Source: a bacterium (lineage in GTDB: Bacteria; Sumerlaeota; Sumerlaeia; MVZB01). From it: DNA of 19,633 bases. The first letter of the stretch is position 1; every line of letters begins with the position of its first letter. Shown here one piece after another: positions 13,532 to 19,633 of this stretch. Under the pieces are notes generated by a model. It did not search any database. It had not been told where the DNA came from and saw only the letters and a list, made by a program, of their open reading frames with translations. The stretch is taken from NCBI GenBank assembly GCA_023480605.1, contig JAMCWS010000331.1:1-19633 (forward strand), given 5' to 3'. Both the position numbers and the translations under genes were made by a program.

Positions 13532-14980
13532 TTACGACACAAATGTAACATCGGAAACATGCGGATGTATTTCCAGACGTGCTTCCTCCGGACTAGTACA
13601 TCGACGCCCGTTCACCCGTAGATTGTCGATCGTGACGCCAATAACATTGTGCTCGGCGTCGGCTCCGCGGAAACTGGAGGGCGGGAAAAGTTTGCTCGTT
13701 ACCTCAATATCCTTGAATATGATATTCCGTACGACGCCCGATTGCCGGTCGCGCGAATAGAAGTTCGATCCGATGACGATGTAGAGAAGATACGGCCGGT
13801 AGTCATCCTGCGGATCGACCGTATAGGTTTCGTCCCGGGCCTTCTGCAGGCGCGGCCGCAAATTGAAGTCATCACCTTCAACCCGGATATTCTCAAAACG
13901 GATGTCGCGCACGACCGCCCTGTCGCCGTGCTGAATGTCCATGGCGATGTGGACGGTGCGGATGATGTCGCAATCGTGGAAAACGACATCGGCGATCTCC
14001 GGGGCGCTCGTCTCGGCGCCGATTTCCATGGCCCGGCCCCAATCGTTCCAGAGCACGCAACGTTCAATGATAATATCGCGCACCGGCCGCTCGTGGTATG
14101 AAACGACAGCCGGATTTCCTTCGGGGCGCCGCAGCCCTTTGAGCACGATGCAGTCGTCAAAGGCGCGCACGAAGCAATCCCGGACGCGGATATCCTGGCT
14201 GTTGCACAGATCGATGCCATCGGCATTATAACGCCACAGCCCCACGAGCTTAATGTTGCGGATCTCGGCGTTGCGACAACCGAAAAGACTACAGCACCAG
14301 ACGTCGGGATCCCGCAACACGAGTCCATCGATCGTGATGTCCGTGCAATCTTCCAGGCGAATCGCTCCGCCTCCCTGGCCGCGCTCCGATTCGCTGACAT
14401 CCACGATGCCGCGGCCAAGGATCCGCACGTTGGAAGCCCGCCTGGCGTGGATGCTGCCGTATACCACGGCCCCACCCGCCACGTATACAGTCTGGTTGCT
14501 CTCCAGTTCGATTCGGCCGGGTCGATGCACGCCGGGGCCGAAATACCGGACGTTCGGATCACCGGCCCGCGGCGCGTCCTGCTCGGGCGGATCAACGAAC
14601 AAATGAAGCGCGTTGTGCCATCCGTTAACCTCCACCGTAAGGTGACCGGGGCCGGGAACCGTCATTTCGATTCGGTTGCCGTTGACCGCGGGCCTTATGT
14701 TCCGGGATAGGGGCCTGACTTTCACCGATTTGACCTCCCGGCACGAAGTAATCCGCACCGATAGAGGACTTTCAGCGCCGCAACAGGCGAAAGCCGCCCG
14801 TTCGGTCTGGTCCAGTGGGCGTTGATATCCCGGCCAAACCTGGTTCAATGGAACCGCGGATACGCGACAGCAATACACCGGCACGGATTCGCCACCCGCG
14901 TCGACGGTGTAGTCGTCCGACATCGGCTCGCCGGCCGGTGCCGCATGGATTATAACTTTCCCGTCATTGGATTCATTCAC
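13532..14980 (-). CDS. GH28-like right-handed beta-helix protein with altered catalytic motifs
   Basis: A 482-residue protein with an N-terminal beta domain (about 1-140) and a parallel beta-helix (about 150-460) whose rungs repeat DITIDGL, NVRILG and RDIIIERC. It resembles bacterial polygalacturonase-like (GH28) proteins: the NTD-type motif is YNADGID (252-254) and the DD pair is FDDC (Asp275-Asp276). The later GH28 motifs are changed. Where GHG is expected I read WGRAMEIG (Gly315-Arg-Ala), and where RIK is expected I read IAMDIQ (345-350). There is no signal peptide, so it is probably cytoplasmic or exported in another way. The start is GTG 14980, with GAGG eight bases upstream; ATG at residue 20 is an alternative. 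Possible activities are uronidase/rhamnosidase-like hydrolysis, isomerisation, or none. Confidence 0.82.
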   Translation of the reverse strand: MNESNDGKVIIHAAPAGEPMSDDYTVDAGGESVPVYCCRVSAVPLNQVWPGYQRPLDQTERAAFACCGAESPLSVRITSCREVKSVKVRPLSRNIRPAVNGNRIEMTVPGPGHLTVEVNGWHNALHLFVDPPEQDAPRAGDPNVRYFGPGVHRPGRIELESNQTVYVAGGAVVYGSIHARRASNVRILGRGIVDVSESERGQGGGAIRLEDCTDITIDGLVLRDPDVWCCSLFGCRNAEIRNIKLVGLWRYNADGIDLCNSQDIRVRDCFVRAFDDCIVLKGLRRPEGNPAVVSYHERPVRDIIIERCVLWNDWGRAMEIGAETSAPEIADVVFHDCDIIRTVHIAMDIQHGDRAVVRDIRFENIRVEGDDFNLRPRLQKARDETYTVDPQDDYRPYLLYIVIGSNFYSRDRQSGVVRNIIFKDIEVTSKLFPPSSFRGADAEHNVIGVTIDNLRVNGRRCTSPEEARLEIHPHVSDVTFVS

Positions 14981-15117
14981 GGTATCGGCCTCATTTCCAT
15001 GGACGATCGAAAGTGGTGACTAAATTTGTTCCCTGCCGTTGCGATGGATACTGTAACTTCAATCCCCGGTTCGTCAAACCATGACATCACATCCATGATA
15101 TCCGGATACTGCATCAT
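14977..15117 (-). CDS. Possible 46-residue leader ORF, GTGA-coupled to GH28-like gene
   Basis: On the minus strand an ATG at 15117 opens 46 codons ending in a TGA that overlaps the GTG start of the GH28-like gene (GTGA, 14980-14977). The peptide starts MMQYPDIMDVMSWFDEPG and ends EMRPIP. A CAGG sits only two bases before the ATG, a poor spacing. The stretch is AT-richer than the genes and also holds the TATC(C)GGATA sites, so it may simply be upstream regulatory DNA. I recognise no family. Confidence 0.2.
   Translation of the reverse strand: MMQYPDIMDVMSWFDEPGIEVTVSIATAGNKFSHHFRSSMEMRPIP
15050..15077 (-). promoter_or_regulatory. Candidate promoter of GH28-like/dehydrogenase genes
   Basis: On the minus strand, TTGACG (15077-15072) and TACAGT (15055-15050) are 16 bases apart, about 70 bp before the GTG at 14980. 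The hexamers match 5 of 6 and 4 of 6. It would start a separate transcript for the last two genes of the cluster. Confidence 0.3.
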
Positions 15118-15137
15118 ATCCTGGTTGATATCGGATA
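15096..15137. promoter_or_regulatory. Paired TATC(C)GGATA sites, possible operator
   Basis: TGATATCCGGATA at 15096-15108 contains the perfect 10-bp palindrome TATCCGGATA. TGATATCGGATA at 15126-15137 is the same site lacking one C. Their starts are 30 bp apart, close to three helical turns. They lie just upstream of the candidate promoter at 15077-15050 and after the DUF1080 stop codon. Confidence 0.35.
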
Positions 15138-15148
15138 TAAGACATTGT

Positions 15149-15976
15149 CTACTCCGCCGTCTTCCTCGCCAGGTTCAGGCGGCGGATCCAAATGTTGCGG
15201 AAGCGGACGGGATTGTGATGTCCCATCAGCGCGATCGGGCCGGTGGACTTGGCGTTGGCGTAACTCGCCAGCCGGGCGTGCGGCGTGTCGCCGTATACCT
15301 CCTGATTCAGATGCGCCACTACGCCGTTGTAGATCAGCGTCACCCGAGCCGGACTGGCCACTTCGTCGTTCTTGAGAACCGGCGCCGTGACGATGATATC
15401 GTAGTTTTGCCATTGGCCCGGCTTGCGTGACACGTCGACCAGCGGCGGCGTCTGGCCGTAAATCGCTCCCGCCTGGCCGTCGGGATACAGTTTCTGGGTA
15501 TAAGTGTCGAAGATCTGGATTTCAAATAAACCAAGCATTAACACGCCGTTGTTGCCGCGATTCATCGGCTCGCCTTGCGGCGGGTCCGGCGTCGCCCATT
15601 CCATGTGAAGCTGGCAATCGCCAAAAGACTCCTTGGTCGTCAGGTTACCCGTCCCGGCGATGAGGCAGCCGTCCTCGATCTTCCAGTCGGGGGCCGGCGT
15701 CCACCGCGCCATATCCTTGCCATCGAAAAGCACGATGGCATCCGAGGGCGGCGGCATCGTCGGTTGATCTCCCGGCTCGACACGCGGCGGTTCGGGCCGG
15801 TCGGGATCGTGGACATGATAACCCGACCAGGGCTGAATCGGCGTATCCTTGTAGCCCACGATACCCGAGCCGCTCTGGGCCGGCACGAGTTTGTGCGGTT
15901 GGGCGAGGGCGCATATTGAAAAGGCGCTTAAAAATAATACAGTCATGACCGATCGAGTGAGCCGCTTGGCAGTCAT
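15149..15976 (-). CDS. Secreted DUF1080 protein (3-keto-disaccharide hydrolase domain)
   Basis: A 275-residue exported protein. Residues 1-26 form a Sec signal peptide (MTAKRLTRSVMTVLFLSAFS, then ICALAQ). The mature N-terminus has the common family lead-in GYKDTPIQPWSGYHVHDPDR, and the PF06439 jelly-roll domain follows at about 75-270. Landmarks are AIVLFDGKDMARW, WKIEDGCLIAG, GNNGVLMLGLFEIQIFD, GQAGAIYGQ, GQWQNYDII, and TGPIALMGHHNPVRFRNIWI near the end. The family is linked to cleavage of 3-keto-glycosides, that is, sugars oxidised at C3. The start was chosen at ATG 15976 because AAGGAG lies 10 bases upstream and the signal peptide begins there; the frame stays open to 16135 but would overlap the next gene. 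It lies between the isomerase-fold and GH28-like genes. It appears intact. Confidence 0.9.
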   Translation of the reverse strand: MTAKRLTRSVMTVLFLSAFSICALAQPHKLVPAQSGSGIVGYKDTPIQPWSGYHVHDPDRPEPPRVEPGDQPTMPPPSDAIVLFDGKDMARWTPAPDWKIEDGCLIAGTGNLTTKESFGDCQLHMEWATPDPPQGEPMNRGNNGVLMLGLFEIQIFDTYTQKLYPDGQAGAIYGQTPPLVDVSRKPGQWQNYDIIVTAPVLKNDEVASPARVTLIYNGVVAHLNQEVYGDTPHARLASYANAKSTGPIALMGHHNPVRFRNIWIRRLNLARKTAE

Positions 15977-15986
15977 AGAGTTCGGT

Positions 15987-15992
15987 CTCCTT
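15987..15992 (-). promoter_or_regulatory. Shine-Dalgarno site deciding the DUF1080 start
   Basis: The reverse strand reads AAGGAG ten bases before ATG 15976. It rejects the longer frame that begins inside the 3' end of the upstream gene. Confidence 0.65.
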
Positions 15993-16070
15993 GCATCGAG
16001 GTATTCTAATATACGAATCGAACGGCGTGAGCCATTTCGATAACGTTGAATTGCTATCCGAATTGCCCCG

Positions 16071-17024
16071 TTATATTTCGCGCACGGCATCCTCGCGTTC
16101 GCGCCAGCATGTGGCCGTCTGGCGCACCAGTTCATCCAGCGCCTTCGGGTCGGTCAGGCCGTACATCGCCGGATACGGATCGCCTCCGGGCCCCAACGGC
16201 TCGGGCGTGGCGTAACACCATTCATTATTATAGCCGATCAGATACAACGCCATGATCAGCGTGTCCACGTCGAGCGAGCCGGCGCCAAGCGCGCAGCGAT
16301 TAGTGTCGGCAAGATGCAGATTGGTCAGGCGCGCACCCGCCTGCCAGATCGTCTCGGAGATGTGGCTTTCCTCGACCAGCATGTGATAAACGTCGCCGTT
16401 GATGTGTTGAACGCCGGGCGATCCGACCGCCTCGATATAGCGCAGTGCGTCGTCGAATTTATGAACAATGGATACCTCGGCCGAGCGGATTGGCTCGATC
16501 GCGCCGCGAATGCCGGCCTGTTCAAAAACACCCGCCACCAGTTGCAGCGTTTCGACCGAGCGGGCGAACTCCAGTTCGGCGGAGTCGATCACTCCCGGCC
16601 GGCCCACGGCCGCCGGCACGATGAGGAAGTACTTGACCCCCAGCGCGTGGCCCAGATCGACGTTGCGCCGGATGTAGTCGATAGCCTGCTGGCGCACGAT
16701 GGGGCGATTGGAAGCCAGGTCGCACTCGGCCGAAAACATGCCGCAAATTCCCGCGGCCGTAACCCCATGGCCGGCCAGGATTTTTTGCACCTCGTCCGCC
16801 TGGTAGCCCAAATCGGCGCCGTAACGATTGCCATGCAGTTCGATATACCGTATACCATTGTCGGCCAGGCGCCCTACCGAACGTTCCAAAGGTTCCATGC
16901 CAAAACCCCAGTTGCTCCAGGACAGGTTCAGTCGCCGTTCCAGGCGTTGGGGATGTTCCGCTTTCAATTTGCCGAAGGCCTCGCGGATACGGCGAGTCTT
17001 GAGTTCGTGGTTTTGTGGCTTCAT
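16071..17024 (-). CDS. Sugar phosphate isomerase/epimerase-fold protein (AP endonuclease 2 TIM barrel)
   Basis: A 317-residue cytoplasmic TIM-barrel protein of the xylose-isomerase-like family (sugar phosphate isomerase/epimerase, SPIE), related to tagatose/allulose 3-epimerases. Probable divalent-metal ligands occur in the family order: Glu177 (GAIEPI), Asp211 (NGDVYHM), His237 (NLHLADTN) and Glu275 (YATPEP). Residues IRYIELHGNRYG (about 58-69) form the first substrate-side strand. Length is slightly above the usual 260-300 because of a ~30-residue charged N-terminus. ATG 17024 is preceded by AAAGG. It is the second gene of the minus-strand cluster, 94 bp before the DUF1080 start. SPIE-fold enzymes may act as epimerases, isomerases, or lyase/hydratases on keto-sugars. 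The specific reaction is not readable here. Confidence 0.87.
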   Translation of the reverse strand: MKPQNHELKTRRIREAFGKLKAEHPQRLERRLNLSWSNWGFGMEPLERSVGRLADNGIRYIELHGNRYGADLGYQADEVQKILAGHGVTAAGICGMFSAECDLASNRPIVRQQAIDYIRRNVDLGHALGVKYFLIVPAAVGRPGVIDSAELEFARSVETLQLVAGVFEQAGIRGAIEPIRSAEVSIVHKFDDALRYIEAVGSPGVQHINGDVYHMLVEESHISETIWQAGARLTNLHLADTNRCALGAGSLDVDTLIMALYLIGYNNEWCYATPEPLGPGGDPYPAMYGLTDPKALDELVRQTATCWREREDAVREI

Positions 17025-17129
17025 CGCTTCCGCCTTTCCTCGGGTCGCATGGATAGATTCATACGCTCATGCGTTACTCAACAGTGAACGACATACTCAT
17101 TCCACAACAACCGCCACTCCCATCGCCCG

Positions 17130-19343
17130 TTATTCGGGCTGAAGCAGGATGACGACGCCGTGCGGCTTGATCGCGACCGGCTCTCCGGCCTTAACCCGGC
17201 GCTCCGGTTCGAACGGCGCGCGGAGTTCCACCTCGGGAACGTCCCGGTCCGTGAATTTCCATTGGAACCGGTTTTCCTCATCGCCGTAGTTGGCCACGGC
17301 GATCGCGCGCCGGTCGATATCGCGCCGGCCGTGCACTCTGAAGGACAAGGCGCCCGGCCCAGGCCGCCCGTCGGCGCCGACCGGCGTCACCTGGGCGCCC
17401 TGGTCGTCGTAATAATTACCGAGGAAGATCACGTCCTTGAGTTCCTCACGGATGCGGGTCACTTCCTTGATATACTCGGCCAGGTCCTTGTAGAGCGGCG
17501 AGGCGAGCGACTCCTGGTAGCTGCCCGGCTCGACGCAGATCACCGCGCCGGTCAGCACGGCGCCGTTGACCCCGTCGAAATCGCGCGGACTGGCCACGTG
17601 CTGGCAGGCGGTCCACTCGGGGAAGACCACGCGCAACGGCGACATCTTGTCGCCCCCGACGTTGCGATAACCGACGTCCACATAAGGAAGCAGGCGGTCC
17701 TGCGAGAATTCGCTGGCGAAACAAAAATCCGGATTGATCTTGCGGCATTCGGCCAGGCTGTTGCCGATGGCCCGCACCAGTCCCTCGTAGAGGGCCACGT
17801 CGGGCTTGAGCGTGTTGCGCGGATTGAAGTCCAGCGCCGAACTGGCCACGACCTTGTCGATCTGCAGGCCGGCCGCCCCGTCGCGGGCGATGTCGGTGAA
17901 ATGCTGGTTCAGGATCGCCTCGATTTCGGGCGTGACCGAACTGAGCACGTGGCGACGCACGCTGACGCTCATGCGGGCCGTGAGTGTGCTCTCCCCCCAG
18001 GCCATCCAGTTGGGCGTCTTGCCGAACTGGTCCATGTGGGTGTACTGCTTGACCTGCGGGTAATAATCTGAGCAACTATCCAGGATGTTATAATTGGCGA
18101 AGGCGAGCAGGTGGCCGCCCTGGTCGTTGATCTCCTTGATCATCGCCCGCCAGGCGGGCCGGCCGCCCAATATCTCCGCGGGTACGTATTGCGGATAATC
18201 ACGCTCGATGCCCCCCTTGTCCCAGCCGATCAGTTCGAAGGTGTTGATGCCGTATTTCTGGGCGTCGCGCGTCCACTGCGCATAGCCTTTGTAATCGGTG
18301 ATGATCTTGTCCTCGGGCTGGTAAATAATCGAGGTGAACCAGGCGGTTTGCCGCCGCAGCCAGCTCTTGCTTTTGTCGAACGGGAAGTGCTTCATGAACC
18401 AGTCGCGGTAGTACTGCGAGCCCTGGTGCCAATCGCCCTTGTGCAGCCGGAGGATGAAGTCGCCCGTGTCGAACGTCTCGCCCCCCTTGATGTAGGGGTA
18501 GCGCACGTGCGAGAAGACGACCCCCACGGGCTGGCCGGCGGCCTGTTCGGGCGTGAGGAACGAATCCGCAAGGCCGCTGGTATTGGGCATCAGGTAGGCA
18601 TGCCACGTGCTCAGGCGGAAGGTCGTATCGTGGTAGCCCAAGTAAAGGCCGAGGTCGCTCTTGGAGTCGTGGAGGTCCACCCACGGCATGGCCATGCCGG
18701 GGTAGCTGCGCACGAACTCGGCGGCCTCGGCCCCCAGGCCGCGGCCGCCGGGAAAGTGTCGGAAGAAAACCGCTTTACCGCAGCCCCGATACTCCGGGAT
18801 GGACATGACGGCGTCGCGGTCCTTGTCGTAGCGGGTCCAGCCGCCGATGCGCGGGAACCAGAATTCACTGATCGCGTTGGCGTCGCGGTTGGTGAGCTTC
18901 GCGTGAAAGCGGACCTCGTCGGACGCGAGCGTGATCGTATACTCGAGATCAATCCCGAACGTGCCCTTGTCGGATTTCATCTCCGAAAAACGGACCGTGA
19001 CGGTGTCGCCCGCCTGCTCGACGCTCACGGGCATCTGCGCCATGCCGTCGATGTAATTGGCGAGATAATCCTTGAGCGGCAGGCAGATGCGGAAGTTGGC
19101 CAGCAGGCGTTTCTCACCGATCAGATCCGTGCCCAGGGGTTTGACCACCAGCGATCGCAGCGCGCCGCTGGCGCGGTCGACCTCCAGCGAGAATTGTTCA
19201 TTCTCCAGCCGCACGGCGCCGGCCGGAGCGACCCCCGGTTCGCTCGCGGCCGAAGGCTCGCTCGCGGCCGCCAGATCGCGCATCATGGCGCACAAACAAA
19301 CGGGCACGGCGCAACACAACGCGAATAGTGAGCTTCCACGCAT
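17130..19343 (-). CDS. Secreted DUF6259-like glycoside hydrolase candidate
   Basis: A 737-residue exported protein. The N-terminus MRGSSLFALCCAVPVCLCAM looks like a Sec signal; the LCAM stretch could also be read as a lipobox, weakly. A beta-sandwich follows (about 45-290), then a (beta/alpha)8 barrel (about 300-620) and a C-terminal beta domain (about 650-737). The arrangement matches clan-D-like alpha-glycosidases and the DUF6259 family. Possible catalytic acids are Asp496 in GLQIDKV, at the end of a barrel strand, and Glu545 in FASEFSQD; GWDKGG is another conserved-looking barrel loop. These roles are inferred by position. The start was chosen at ATG 19343, with AAAGGAA eight bases upstream; the frame stays open to 19493 but that part is translated repeat DNA. 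It is the first gene of the minus cluster. The substrate is unknown. Confidence 0.8.
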   Translation of the reverse strand: MRGSSLFALCCAVPVCLCAMMRDLAAASEPSAASEPGVAPAGAVRLENEQFSLEVDRASGALRSLVVKPLGTDLIGEKRLLANFRICLPLKDYLANYIDGMAQMPVSVEQAGDTVTVRFSEMKSDKGTFGIDLEYTITLASDEVRFHAKLTNRDANAISEFWFPRIGGWTRYDKDRDAVMSIPEYRGCGKAVFFRHFPGGRGLGAEAAEFVRSYPGMAMPWVDLHDSKSDLGLYLGYHDTTFRLSTWHAYLMPNTSGLADSFLTPEQAAGQPVGVVFSHVRYPYIKGGETFDTGDFILRLHKGDWHQGSQYYRDWFMKHFPFDKSKSWLRRQTAWFTSIIYQPEDKIITDYKGYAQWTRDAQKYGINTFELIGWDKGGIERDYPQYVPAEILGGRPAWRAMIKEINDQGGHLLAFANYNILDSCSDYYPQVKQYTHMDQFGKTPNWMAWGESTLTARMSVSVRRHVLSSVTPEIEAILNQHFTDIARDGAAGLQIDKVVASSALDFNPRNTLKPDVALYEGLVRAIGNSLAECRKINPDFCFASEFSQDRLLPYVDVGYRNVGGDKMSPLRVVFPEWTACQHVASPRDFDGVNGAVLTGAVICVEPGSYQESLASPLYKDLAEYIKEVTRIREELKDVIFLGNYYDDQGAQVTPVGADGRPGPGALSFRVHGRRDIDRRAIAVANYGDEENRFQWKFTDRDVPEVELRAPFEPERRVKAGEPVAIKPHGVVILLQPE

Positions 19344-19351
19344 CGGTCCGA

Positions 19352-19358
19352 TTCCTTT
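19352..19358 (-). promoter_or_regulatory. Shine-Dalgarno site deciding the DUF6259-like start
   Basis: The reverse strand reads AAAGGAA eight bases before ATG 19343, directly ahead of the signal peptide. Confidence 0.65.
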
Positions 19359-19447
19359 CCCGATTGATAAGACCGGACAGGGCGTCCCTGCGGCGCGCCG
19401 TCGTTCCGGCTGACTGCGAAGCCAATACCTGAAAACAACGTCTATTA

Positions 19448-19572
19448 GCCACGAAATGACACGAAAAGCACGAAATATTGCATATACAAGCAAAATTGAG
19501 TTCAGTCGGTGGTTGCAGTCGTCATCTTTTACGATTCATTGAAATTCGTGTTCTTTCGTGTATTATCGTGGC
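19448..19572. repeat. Imperfect inverted repeat rich in CACGAA (MITE/REP-like)
   Basis: The left arm (19448-19476) starts GCCACGAAATGACACGAAAA and continues with another CACGAA. The right arm (19544-19572), read on the other strand, starts GCCACGATAATACACGAAAG and also ends with CACGAA. The first 19 bases match at 16 positions; beyond that a one-base shift aligns the last CACGAA. The centre (19477-19543) is AT-rich and includes no gene. Similar CACGAAA strings are scattered between genes in PVC-type and candidate-phylum genomes, from general knowledge. It sits upstream of the DUF6259-like gene and after a possible gene end at 19591. Confidence 0.6.
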
Positions 19573-19590
19573 AAGACAGTTTTTTGGGAA

Positions 19591-19633
19591 CTAAAGCTTC
19601 TTATCAAGCGCAATCAGCACCGCGGCGGTCTCG
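19591..19633 (-). CDS. Possible C-terminal end of a gene entering from the right edge
   Basis: The minus strand from the window edge reads ETAAVLIALDKKL then TAG (19593-19591). The codons are GC-biased and the composition switches to AT-rich right after the stop, as at a true gene end. Only 13 codons are visible, so the frame may be chance and the family cannot be named. Confidence 0.3.
   Translation of the reverse strand, partial: ETAAVLIALDKKL

Noticed and set aside
15977..16135. N-terminal 53-residue extension of the DUF1080 protein
   Set aside because: It overlaps the 3' end of the isomerase-fold gene, has no Shine-Dalgarno, and would block the signal peptide.
18111..19328. A 405-codon plus-strand frame opposite the DUF6259-like gene
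   Set aside because: Antisense shadow caused by high third-position GC; no motif, low-complexity Arg/Val/Gly/Asp composition.
19344..19493. N-terminal 50-residue extension of the DUF6259-like protein
   Set aside because: The extension translates the CACGAA repeat and adjoining spacer DNA; the Shine-Dalgarno and signal peptide point to ATG 19343.
1..19633. CRISPR array, tRNA, rRNA, insertion sequence or integrase
   Set aside because: No regularly spaced repeats, no tRNA cloverleaf and no transposase or recombinase motifs were seen on either strand.

Overview
The window is GC-rich bacterial chromosome (AT-richer only between genes), with dense genes and strong third-position G/C bias. The gene content fits the PVC group or a neighbouring phylum (Planctomycetota, Lentisphaerota, Hydrogenedentota or Sumerlaeota): a Tat-type sulfatase, a DUF1080 protein, an AP-endonuclease-2-fold sugar isomerase, a beta-helix GH28-like protein, a DUF6259-like glycosidase candidate and a compact type IV pilus/type II secretion operon. 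This is inference from gene content; there is no rRNA or other marker to fix the phylum.

Layout. Minus strand, 1-1204: the N-terminal 401 codons of glycine dehydrogenase subunit 1 (gcvPA), cut by the window edge. Plus strand, 1506-3194: a soluble PAS-PAS histidine kinase with no response regulator beside it. Plus strand, 3520-9068: a pilus/pseudopilus operon of two prepilin-like proteins, a PilX/GspK-like single-span protein, a PilB/GspE ATPase and a PilC/GspF platform protein, closed by two GC-rich hairpins. No complete major pilin, prepilin peptidase, secretin or PilMNOP gene is present, but the DNA just upstream (about 3326-3514) reads like a pilin C-terminal remnant. A two-span membrane protein (9296-9694) and a sulfatase with two duplicated C-terminal beta domains (9802-12219) follow on the plus strand.

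Minus strand, 19343 down to 12495: five genes in one direction, in the order DUF6259-like secreted glycosidase candidate, sugar-phosphate-isomerase/epimerase-fold protein, secreted DUF1080 (3-keto-disaccharide hydrolase) protein, GH28-like beta-helix protein, zinc alcohol dehydrogenase. They converge on the sulfatase. Together they look like a small glycan-degradation locus that may use oxidation of a sugar ring (3-keto chemistry) as well as ordinary hydrolysis. The intergenic gaps (about 40-170 bp) mean it may be more than one transcript.

The most unusual non-coding items are a predicted double stem-loop inside the pilus operon (4860-4917), a pair of TATC(C)GGATA sites 30 bp apart upstream of the GH28-like gene, and a CACGAA-rich imperfect inverted repeat at 19448-19572. 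No tRNA, rRNA, CRISPR array, transposase or integrase was seen.
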